Positions 21,301 to 29,400 of a stretch of 64,000 nt of DNA are shown here, piece after piece. The stretch lies in the NCBI RefSeq assembly GCF_932526225.1, contig NC_064046.1, positions 2,170,001 through 2,234,000 of the forward strand, written 5' to 3'. The notes beneath the pieces were generated by a model. The model saw only the letters and a list, made by a program, of their open reading frames with translations, was not told the origin of the DNA and did no database searches. The position numbers and the translations under genes were made by a program. This DNA comes from Nematostella vectensis (lineage: Eukaryota; Cnidaria; Anthozoa; Actiniaria; Edwardsiidae). The stretch's first letter is position 1, and every line of letters begins with the position of its first letter.

Positions 21301-24136
21301 TAATTTAGTTTCCACCACTCGTTTGGCCTTCTTAGTATAGGCTTATATAGGGTTTTTTCATGTGCATGAAGGAAGGAAAATGTGCCTTTTTTCCATTGGA
21401 GTTTTAGGGCATTATTGGAGCTAATAGGTTAATAGTCTTGTTTTTTTTTTTTTTTTTTTTTTTTTTGTCAATGTAAATATTTTAACTGAAAACTGTATAC
21501 AACCCTCTTTTATGGACGAGCAAATTGAGTATAAGGATTAAGGTTTCTATTAGAAAATTCCAGTTCTTGAGATTGTCATCATCAAAGCCGTCACCAGTTT
21601 CAAAGAACTGGATCGCTAAAAAGATTGTGTGTACTTATTGCTTTTTAATGCCTTTCTGAAGGAGAAGCTTCATAACATTGCTGGCCCACTGTGTTTTGCT
21701 GGCGATGTTGTGAGAAAGGAGGTGATGCTACCCCAAATTGAGAGGGGAGATTATGTCATTCTACACGACTGTGGCGCTAACTCACTCGCCACCTTCTCCA
21801 GACATTGTAGCCGGTTTGCTCCGTCTGTCTTCGGTGAGACTGAGTTTTCCTTGTCATAAGTTTCTTGTTTCGGTGTGTTTTGCTGGCTGTGTTTATTTTC
21901 CATTAAGGAAAATAAACACAACCTTTGGTAATCAATCTGTTATTATAACGATTTCACGTAACCGCTTTTAACATGCTAATGAGAAAACTAACATGTTAAT
22001 GAGGCACAAAAAAATTGACAAAAAAATATTTCATTTGTTCTCTTTTATTCTCAAACATTTCACAACCCGGTGAAAATGTTAAAGCGGTGATACATCAAAT
22101 TGGATCAACCACAAAAAGTGGTTGTTGTCTATTCTAAGCAATTTTATTTTCCCGTCCATAGAAATTTACGCAAACAAGACAATTGAGAGTCAGAGTTCCT
22201 AACTTGTGTGAACTACTTGTCCAACTGTTTTTCAACCTTATTTATGAGATCGTTCACTTTACCAGAGTTTCCATGGCCTTTGAACACATAGTTGTGTGAG
22301 CTTCTTTGCTTCCCTTGCCGTTTCCCTGCCCGTCTTTTTTTTTCTTGGATTTTGGTTCCGATTTATTCTCGCTCTCAGAGGAGGATCCTGCGAATGCGGT
22401 CGTTAATTTGTACTCGACTTTTCTTTGTGCAGGCGTCTGCTTGTTCGCATAACGCATTTGTTGCCTCACTATCTCCGACCGTGCGCCGACATAAATGGGC
22501 TTTGAGGTAGATGTTGACGGCTGTGGAGCTGCCAATGCTTGTTTTAATATGTTTCGCATGTGCCGTGCGTGTGTCTCATTAACATGTTAGTTTACTCATT
22601 AGCATGTAAAAAGCGGTGTGAAATCGTTCTATTGTGGGAGATTATGTTAAAGCCGCATTGTCACCAGTTTACTTCCGGAGGTCCGACGGAAACCTCAACC
22701 GTTAAAAGACAAAAGAATCTATTAGAATCCGAGATATTTAACTGGCCATCCGCTCTAAATTATCAATCACACCCTCAAAGAAACTTCCAATAGACACACT
22801 GCTTTCAATATTTTGAAATATTTTTCGCGTTTTCCATTAAAAATCATCGGAGATTGTTAGGTAATCGACCGGTAACCTGAGTATCAGGGTCTCCTATGTT
22901 TCTATCGCGCCGACTTTTCAAAAATAAAATCGCCTGATACTCAGGCTAATCGACCGAAAGTAAACTGGTGAAAATGCGGCTTTAAACACTCCTACATAGA
23001 ATCTATTTGCATCAGCTAATTCAAACAGGTGACTGAGATACTTTCAATACAATATTGTTAATAAAGTATCAGACTTAATCGTTGGTAGTTACACACCCAA
23101 CACATTTAAAGATTGTAAACTTTGTATTAACCCCCTTTCTTCTTTTCTGAAGGTTATCGTGTTAAAGATGACCAAGTCGAATTCCAGGTGTTGAAGGTAT
23201 AATTGCTTTATACATTGTTCTACAGTCGAACCTCTATTAAGCGGCCTTCTATTGAGCGGTCACCCTCTATTCAACGGTCATTTACCAATGTCCCGAATTT
23301 TCCCCCTTATGTTTACTGTAAATTTGACCTCTATTGAGCGGTCACCTCTATTAAGCGGACACGGTCACCAAAGGAGGGTCCCAATTGGTTGATTTCATTG
23401 TTTTTCACCTCTATTAAACGGTCATCATCAATATTTATCAGCATGACAACAGATAGTGCACGTCATATTTCGTCATATTTCGTCATATTTTTAACTGTCT
23501 AATCTAATTACTATGGCTAATCGTCTTGTGAGACTTGTGTGGTCTTGTGCGGATCAGTCGCATCAAATTCCTCGATTACCAATTTCCGCTTTAGCCAGCT
23601 AGAAGAAAAACTGTCACCTTCAAATATGTATTCACAAGGAATCTCGAGTCCATAGCCACCACCTCTATCACATGAGTCAGTAGCAAGATAAGCCACTCAG
23701 TGAGAAAATGTTTTGGGGCACAGCTATGCCCCTAAAAGTTTTGAAAATATTGGGGGGGGGGGCACATGCCCCCAGTGCCCCACCCCTGCTATGGCCCTAA
23801 ATATCTTAGAATAGTCCCTTGTTAGATCAAGATGTTACCTGTTTTCTTCTTGATTTCCAGGAGGCAGAGACTTTTGATGAATTATTTACATTCTGGCAAG
23901 GTAATAGCTTGCATATAAATCTACCTACCAGGCCCGTCATTGACAGTAGATTCCATGACAAGGCCTTATGGTTATTTATGGCCCTTCATGCCATCATGTA
24001 AATATTTTCTTTCTCTACATTTTTTATCATGTACTTTATGTACTTGTTAATCAACGAGTTATTGGCGCGTATCCGCATGTGGCAAACACTAACGCTTTTC
24101 ATATTTTCGTTTTTTTCAGGAGGAAAACGTTTGTAA
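9384..24136 (+). CDS. Group IV PLP-dependent decarboxylase, diaminopimelate-decarboxylase-like (18 exons)
   Basis: Exons joined by splice sites and phase: 9384-9555, 15287-15354, 15712-15823, 16278-16362, 16508-16576, 16945-16978, 18110-18196, 18752-18808, 18970-19032, 19590-19649, 19798-19878, 20070-20153, 20593-20640, 21130-21177, 21662-21833, 23153-23196, 23861-23900, 24120-24136. This gives 446 residues, the usual length for Orn/DAP/Arg decarboxylases of fold type III, which remove a carboxyl group from basic amino acids. AVKAN (about 62-68, Lys66) is the PLP lysine motif; HVGSQ (205-209) and the glycine loop IDIGGGMG (242-249) match the PLP-binding barrel. Three substrate-site motifs differ from LysA: EPGR is EFGQ (288-291), CESGD is CFAGD (367-371), and GAY is GAN (394-396). 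The substrate is therefore open. No targeting peptide is obvious at MSGKTAPKALAEA. Intron 1 is 5.7 kb and rich in mobile DNA; intron 2 has a GC donor. A second possible last exon lies at 24834-24899. Confidence 0.85.
9736..9914. mobile_element. MITE with about 40-bp terminal inverted repeats
   Basis: taaacctggtttccat and gtcgtaacagtcgtaagg at the left are mirrored by cccttacgactgttacgac and aaaaccaggctta at the right. The core repeats gtcgtaagggtc-type words. It lies just inside intron 1 of the decarboxylase gene. Confidence 0.75.
10985..11671 (-). pseudogene. RPA-like OB-fold/zinc segment of a decayed Helitron-like element
   Basis: The minus strand encodes PFFSFLEIGPWHSI, then CCCILCNSAV, a second cysteine pair ITCSKCKITT, and LKSLLNAKLVGNLLIS. 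Paired CxxC motifs within an OB-fold-like context suggest a replication protein A-like single-strand-binding domain, as carried by some Helitron/Helentron elements. After ISQDKKK the frame shifts at a run of eight A residues near 11200: the +1 frame continues RYTLFNDGIESFLKAQNRD and ends at about 10985. The frameshift argues for a pseudogene. The RPA assignment is from pattern memory, not a search. Confidence 0.45.
11668..11985 (-). pseudogene. Apurinic-endonuclease-like C-terminal fragment (mobile-element derived)
   Basis: About 100 residues on the minus strand end with TCIDHIYTNLPQ and ETYFSDHKALYALF. The DHIYTN and SDHKAL pair marks the C-terminal part of exonuclease-endonuclease-phosphatase (APE-like) domains, where the SDH histidine is catalytic. 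The catalytic N-terminal half is absent nearby. An acceptor-like ttttcag precedes GCTATCCTGGAGAG at 11985. With the RPA-like segment downstream and a Helitron-like stretch upstream, it is probably part of one degraded element on the minus strand. Confidence 0.5.
12330..12560 (-). pseudogene. Helitron-like N-terminal region fragment, interrupted by stops
   Basis: The minus strand reads NVRPHKVVEAAEWLISNSD then LYKDEGIVFDPQ and a TAG stop, after which the same frame continues SNESEQLKNMEGDLSC and further to another stop near 12350. The RPxKVxEAxxWLxxNxxLY pattern is typical of Helitron/PIF1-associated transposon proteins. The coding strand upstream is taken over by a 42-bp tandem repeat. It is interpreted as a remnant; family recall only. 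Confidence 0.45.
12558..13400. repeat. 42-bp minisatellite, about 20 copies
   Basis: The unit cagtttctgttccccgaag plus ggaattgtttgtgcatg plus taaagg recurs every 42 bp, with a few truncated copies at 12585, 12940 and 13335-13385. Each unit contains a small inverted repeat (TTCCC-cgaa-GGGAA) and alternates between cgaa and cgta centres. Because 42 is divisible by three, several frames stay open for hundreds of codons on both strands; these are repeat by-products. It is in intron 1 of the decarboxylase gene. Confidence 0.95.
13660..15280. other. Intronic sequence, no supported exon
   Basis: This part of decarboxylase intron 1 has open frames (14033-14353; minus 14776-14348) without recognisable domains. 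Around 14575-14690 a C/G-rich piece (aatccggggggtccggtc, ggggtgtgagggggta) resembles common dispersed repeats. Confidence 0.4.
15857..16082. mobile_element. TTAA-flanked MITE, copy 1 (piggyBac-like target site)
   Basis: Ends AGCCGCATTGTCACCAGTTT at the left and its inverse (aactggcgacaatgcggct) at the right, followed by TTAA; the left TTAA has decayed to TAAA. Related copies are at 22647-22985 and 43222-43475. About 226 bp, non-coding, in intron 3 of the decarboxylase gene. Confidence 0.8.
17300..17520 (+). pseudogene. Transposase helix-turn-helix fragment (Tc1/mariner or paired-like), broken
   Basis: The frame reads HRERILDLFHEAYSQRAIAR then DVHVSETFAQIVIKC and a stop. After the stop, frames can be followed as TSVRALKVCPPPKKINVAAS and QYIEVERLM. 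RxRILDLFxEGxSQRxIAR followed by VSExFVxKVI is the DNA-binding helix-turn-helix shared by Tc1/mariner transposases and Pax-type paired domains. The DDE catalytic domain is missing. It lies in intron 6 of the decarboxylase gene. Confidence 0.45.
18266..18727. mobile_element. Inverted-repeat element of about 460 bp
   Basis: agtcgggctagctgg at the left matches the inverse of ccta-cggctagcccgact at the right. The interior includes near-palindromes around cacgtgatatctatgatgtcacgtg (18599-18623) and no coding frame of note. It fills most of decarboxylase intron 7. Confidence 0.5.
20267..20428. mobile_element. Short foldback repeat with GATCTAG ends
   Basis: gttagatctagggggaggg at the left and aagctagatccgcctctg at the right are roughly inverse, with a G/C-run core (ggggtttaaaccccc). 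It is of the common MITE type with G-rich ends found several times in this window. Confidence 0.4.
20664..20862. mobile_element. MITE with TIR aaaggttgtcagtgcaaa
   Basis: Left end aaaggttgtcagtgcaaatg and right end catttgcac-tttgcactgacaaccttt are inverse repeats around a 150-bp core. It starts only 24 bases after decarboxylase exon 13, so it sits next to a functional splice donor. Confidence 0.65.
21947..22628. mobile_element. 682-bp DNA transposon with 60-bp TIRs and an internal reading frame
   Basis: The left end (aacgatttcac, ctaatgagaaaactaacat, gttaatgag) is matched in inverse at the right (ctcattaacatgttagttt, actcattagcatg, gtgaaatcgtt). The repeats are about 60 bp with few mismatches. 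The minus strand carries a 101-codon frame from 22559. Size and ends fit a non-autonomous or minimal DNA transposon inserted in decarboxylase intron 15. No clear target-site duplication was identified. Confidence 0.7.
22254..22559 (-). CDS. Small basic protein encoded inside the TIR element; probably frameshifted
   Basis: 101 residues: an ATG start inside the right TIR region, a Ser/Thr/Pro-rich leader, RSEIVRQQMRYANKQTPAQR, then Ser/Glu and Lys/Gly-rich stretches. No known domain is recognised. Near 22310 the +1 frame continues sensibly as HNYVFKGHGNSGKVNDLINK and VEKQLDK, a helix with heptad character, ending near 22214. This suggests the original protein was about 120 residues and now has a frameshift. 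It may be an accessory or degenerate transposon protein. Confidence 0.35.
   Translation of the reverse strand: MRNILKQALAAPQPSTSTSKPIYVGARSEIVRQQMRYANKQTPAQRKVEYKLTTAFAGSSSESENKSEPKSKKKKDGQGNGKGSKEAHTTMCSKAMETLVK
22647..22985. mobile_element. TTAA-flanked MITE, copy 2, with a nested mini-element
   Basis: TTAA flanks on both sides, ends AGCCGCATTGTCACCAGTTT and its inverse. Orientation is opposite to copy 1: the ggtccgacggaaacctcaac segment is at the left. Positions 22872-22945 are an insertion (see separate entry). It lies 18 bases from the right end of the 682-bp element. Confidence 0.8.
22861..22956. mobile_element. 75-bp mini-element with 10-bp target duplication, nested in MITE copy 2
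   Basis: The host MITE word taatcgaccg is present at 22862-22871 and again at 22947-22956; in other copies it occurs once. Between them is about 75 bp bounded by cctgagtatcagg and cctgatactcagg, each itself palindromic. A 9-10-bp target duplication is the size seen with Mutator-like insertions. Confidence 0.6.
23221..23430. mobile_element. pogo/Tigger-like left-end fragment
   Basis: TACAGTCGAACCTCTATTAA at a TA dinucleotide, followed by repeated cctctattaagcgg/tattgagcggtcacc words. These subterminal repeats and the CAGTCGAA end resemble the complete element at 51947-52810. No right end was found. Confidence 0.45.
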
Positions 24137-24833
24137 ATTTCTTCTGAGATGAAGGATACAAAGGCCCAACCATCCTTACAATATCAAACTACACTCGCTG
24201 TGACGTATTGCGAATTGGAACGATTCTCTGAGGCCGCAATAACATAGATAATTCTGTGTTTAAAAATGTAATTCTGTATTGTGCACTCTTCATACAAGGC
24301 CGTTGTAAGGGAAGGGACCAATAATTATAAATTTATTTCATTTATAAAATATGAAAATTACTTCTTAACTTTTTTTCTTTGACGATTGTTCTCTCAAGAT
24401 TCAAGACAATTGCTTCCCATCAATTATGACTGTCCTTGATTTTGTAAACTATTTAAGCGTGAGTCTCCCCATAGATAAGCTTTTTGTTTTGGGACAATTC
24501 GCTAGCAAATATTGTAAAAAAAAAAAAAGAAAAAAGAAAGAAAGAAAAGAAAAGACGAGAAAGACGTAGAAGGCGAAACCCGTAGAACAAAGCTAATTTT
24601 TCAACCTGACTACTAAAATTTTCAGCAATTGACTCTCAGTAGTGTATTTCACGAGAGCACGTATTGATATTATTGTTAAATGCTTGTTTGTGTAAATGGT
24701 GGTCTAAGGGCTTCTTTCATTTGAAAATAAACAAAATGTGTTTTACATTTCTTTAGCGCAACTCACTTGGGTCAAAATCCCAGCTAAAAACTTTACCCCC
24801 TCTTCTCTTCTGTTTTTTTCTCTCTATTTTTAG

Positions 24834-24899
24834 GAATCTGAAATAACAGTTTTCGATCCATATGCCATCCTTGGAAAACCATTCCTAGTAAATACGTAG
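24834..24899 (+). CDS. Possible alternative last exon of the decarboxylase gene
   Basis: A strong polypyrimidine tract and TAG acceptor at 24833 precede 21 codons, ESEITVFDPYAILGKPFLVN plus T and a stop, in phase 0. Exon 16 ends in phase 0 at 23196, so it can join either exon 17 (EAETFDELFTFWQ) or this exon. Using it would give 449 residues with a different C-terminus. It could be coincidence: 22 open codons are not rare, but phase, acceptor quality and position before the next gene all fit. Confidence 0.35.
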   Translation, partial: ESEITVFDPYAILGKPFLVNT

Positions 24900-25879
24900 A
24901 GGAAAATTACTCCTAGAGGATGGATTTCCATCCACCCTACCAATAGGCATACAGCTTTATTTGTCTGCATAAGCTCCGACTAAAACATTACTTGTTTCTT
25001 GATGCTTCTTGAAATTTACTCCGTATTTCGTTTTGTGCTATGGTTGACCCTCTGAGGACTACTGCACGCATGTTTCTGTCCAGCGGCATTACGCCTAAGC
25101 GACCCCGATATCCCATAATTTCCCCAAGCCGACACATGTTTCCCGTCAAAGCTTCTCTACCGTTCTTCTGATTTTATTATTCAAAACTGGTCGTTTTTCT
25201 TCATTCTTTACAGAAATAATAAGGTAAGTATCTTGTGCGTATACTAGTTTAGTTTTTAGTGTGAATTTTTTAGGTTTTCTACTTTTATATCGCGGTTTTT
25301 CTTGGACTTATTCTAGAACTCGTGTTATCCTAAGTGCGAAGCGATAGCTATACTTAAAGCAAAATTGTGCTTTTATTTTTATTTCTTTTTGCTAATGTTC
25401 TTAACTTTTCAATAAACTTACACTTAATATAAATTCATGTGACGAAAAGCATTATTAAATGTAATGTATGGTTCCTTAAAATGAAGATATCTCCCACACC
25501 AAAACGCTTATCTGGCAAGCGGCGACGACCATTATGAAGTCATATTATTGTTTATCCATATAAAGCCTGGAATCAAGAATCGTTGTAAACACCTACTTTC
25601 CATAAGATCTATTTTCTTTGCGTCATTTTTTGTACTAAGTTTATAAACCTCAGAATTCTTTCGCTGTAGTTTAAATCGTTGGCCTTTTTGCTCCGACGAA
25701 TGGCTAACGATCGCAACGTTAGTGTTTTCAAATAAGCGAAAAAAAGTTAGTGTGAAAGAGAATAATCATGCTTCTCTTAAATCTTGGCGAGAACCTCTCT
25801 TCCCCTTACATACACCTCACTTGGGAATTACAGTATGTTTCATTTTGGAAAAACTTGGAGACGGTAATACGGTAATAAT

Positions 25880-26170
25880 TTTCAGTTGAGGCTGGGCAGT
25901 TGTTATTTTTGGGACATTTTAAGGTTGAATAACGATGTTCTTAAATTTTAGGCCATATCAGAATGTACCCAATGAATTATTAGGGAGAGGATTACACTAA
26001 TGAACAATAGCAATAATTGTTACTTAAAGCATTATTTGATTCAGCATTTTAGAAAGCATCAGGACTAAAAAAGAATTTTTTTCTTCTATCTGAGCCTCTG
26101 CATGTTCTTAAGATTTGGTGAAATCTCAGGCTGGATTTTATAAAATGTAGTCCAGGGCAAAAACTTAAAC
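25880..26170. repeat. Dispersed repeat, inverted copy at 62680-62940
   Basis: ttttcagttgaggctgggc through atgttcttaaattttaggc, acccaatgaattattaggg, and aaagcatcaggactaaaaaa to aaatctcaggctgga is found in reverse orientation near the right end of the window. It lies upstream of the NCOA5-like start codon, probably in its first intron. Confidence 0.65.
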
Positions 26171-26431
26171 GGACAAGATTGCAGGATTCAATCACATTTA
26201 TTTCATTGCAATTAGACAATTTGGTTGTATTCAGTTTAATGTGAGTGTTTGATTGAGTTATATTTAATTGCAAGGCTTAAACTTTTTTTTGAATAAATTC
26301 CTGTATTTTCCCAATACACCTTGTTAAAGTTATCCCTTCCCTCCTATTTTCCTTTCTTTACAGTTTTTCTTTTGTGTCTTACATTGTATTAATTTGGTGC
26401 CTTTGTAGGTCTCTGTTAGCCACTGGTTGCC

Positions 26432-29400
26432 ATGAGTACGTCATCCAAGCCATCAAGTGACAAAAAGGACAACCACCAAAAATCCAAGTCACCCGATCGT
26501 GATAGAAACCGAGCAAAACTTGAAAGTCGTTATGAGACCAACAAAAATGACCCACACTCTGTGAGATGCAGGATATTCATTGGAAACCTGGCCACTGACA
26601 AAATAGCACGACAAGACCTGGAAGAAATTTTCTCCCGCCATGGAAAAGTGTTAGGTTGCTCTCTTCATGCAAACTTTGGTTTTGTTCAGTTTGAAACAGA
26701 GAAAGGGGCTGATGAGGCTGTCGCCAAAGAACATGGAAGGATAATTAATGGAAAGAAAATTGGTATGTTGCTTCTTATGTTGTTTAATTACCTTAACAAT
26801 CTAACCTGATATGTAAAACTGTTAACAGCAGACAAACAACAGATATATACCTATGTTTGGCAAATCACATGCAATATATTCAAACACTAAACTAGAAACC
26901 TGCCTCAGCAATTCTCAGTGTGTTAACCGCCTTACAGGCTGCACTGTAAACCTTTGTTTGATGCTCAATGTATTTGTTTTGTTTATTTCTATAACTGTTA
27001 TGCTATTGTGACAATTCCATCCATTAATTGTTGGTAACAATCTATGAATGGTTGGTAACAATAAGGAAAAAACTCTGTGCTTTACCCTTTCTGTAATGTG
27101 GTAACAAATGCTCAAATTCTATAATCCATGAAGTCAAAACCTTTTATTCAGACGTTCGGATTGTAAATTCCCGTGCAGATGTTAATCTGGTTGGAGAGCG
27201 AAAAAGACGTAGTGGGCCTCCTGATAGGCACACTCCCCCTGACAGAAATGGTCCTCCGGATAGGCACGGACCCCCTGATAGACATGGTATGGATCATGGG
27301 CGTGGTCGAGGCAGGGGCAGGGACCGCCTCTCACCCCCACCCCACAGAGACAGGGGAAGACCTGGCTATGATGACCGCCCACCCAGGTTTGATCACCCGC
27401 ATGAACGCTACGGTAGACCTCTGTCACCGCCAAGAAGAGGTGACCCCTACCTGGACCACTATGATCGCCCCCTAGATCCCTATCCACCACGCGAAAGGTA
27501 TAGAGATGAGCCGCCACCAAGAGATGCATATGGCAGACATGACTTGCCTCCCCCGCGAGACCCCTATGACAGAGAAAGAAGAGACCCCTACGAAAGGGAT
27601 CCATACTATGATCACCGGGATGACCCTCGAGATGACCCCAGGCGGGATGATCCCTATCGGCGCTATGATGACTACCCCAGGGACTACCCCCCGGATGACT
27701 ATCGTCCACCCCTAAAGAAAATGCGCCCCGAGGTTGAAGAACCCTTCCCCCCGCCTAAGCCTATAACTGCCCCTACCGATTGTGTGGTTATTGTGCTAAA
27801 CAGAATGCAGATGTAAGTATAGTATATAGGTCTGTACTTCAGTTGCCGCAACAAATATGAGAGCAGAGTACTATTTATGATAAAAATAAAGACCCATGGC
27901 AACAGTAAGATGTGGATTTTTCCTAACTTCTGTTGAATTTCTTCCTTTTTTTTAAATAGTTGTGCTAAGAGTGCTGGCTGCAAAGTAATCATTGTAAGAA
28001 TATTTCTCTTTGAGCACTTCAAGACTGATTTGATCAGAAAAATAAACAATAGTATTTGGTAGATTCATCAAGATTGCAATACTGCTTTTCAACTGTAACT
28101 CAGTCACCTAAAACTTATCAAATTTTATTCATTTTGTTGCAGGAGATATGCAGAGATTGTAGAGAGGAAGTTCCGTGATTCAGGTCTTGTGACGGACATG
28201 CAGCTACTCGGCTCCGCCTCCATGACGGAGCTTCTGGATACAATCTCTCGCCATGGCGGTCTCTATGCCATTGTCGTCACCAGCCAGCACGAGATGCACC
28301 GCTCTGTCACTGTGAACATCTTACACGGCACACCGCAAGGTATCTATGCAAAATTGTAACATTGAAACTTGTTTTCATTTTCAGGTAAAAGGTGCTCCTT
28401 TGTGCTGTTTTGTTTGTGCTTGTCTAAAGCATGTTAGGTTACATGAATGAAGGTCTTTCTTATTAACGGTCACCTTATTGTCTTTTTTATAACTATCTTT
28501 ACGTACTGTACAGTATAATGCTGTACTTTACACCTTGTTACTGACATATGAGGCAATATAAATGCTTTATTTTGGTCTTGCAGTATGAAGTTTCTCGAAT
28601 TTGTAGACACCTGGTATTTTTACCTTTCACACAATGAATTGTCGTATTTTGAACCTCTGAATGTTATATCTTGATCTTCGTAAATGTAAGATGTAACTGT
28701 TTAAAAGCAGAGCTCTTATAAAAGAACATGCAAAAGTTCTTAATTCTTGAATGTGCTCATAGTTTGCAATAGAGTCGCCTATTTCTAACAAAGAATTGCT
28801 AGTGCCATCTTTTTCACAAGCTCATCCAACAACATCCTTGTAGTGAACCTACACAATGGTTTGTCCTTTTAAACCCCAAGCTCAGACACATGGAAGGACC
28901 TGATCTTCTCTTTTGAGGCCCATGTTTGGCTGTTTTTTTGTGCTTTATAACAATTGAATTTAAAGAATGTATTATATATATTTTGCGAATGAAGCTCCCA
29001 GAAATATTTTGCTCACAAGCCAATTTCAGGAAGCTCTTGTTACTATATATGTTTTTTTTTCTCACTACTATGTGTACGAAAAAGTACCATCTAGAATTAC
29101 AAGCTGTGTTTTGAATATACTGTGTATGGGACAGACTGTATCTTTGTGTTTAGTTACAGTAGATGTATTCTCCTCTTAAAAATTGCTTTATGTTCAACCA
29201 ACAAATGTCGCATTAATGCAATATTGACAACCATTTTTTGATATCGTGTGCTATAAAGAGATATGCATTTTTAAATTTATGTATTCTGCAATCCTGTTTG
29301 TGGTTCAAACAGGCAACTCTCAAATCTCTCTTCGCCAGTTCTATCACTAAATATTCTTGTGCTGTCTTTGTATTTTTTTGTTTGTTTTGACATCCTTGTC

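Noticed and set aside
27182-27709. 175-codon minus-strand frame
   Set aside because: Shadow of the Arg/Asp/Pro-rich exon 2 of the NCOA5-like gene.
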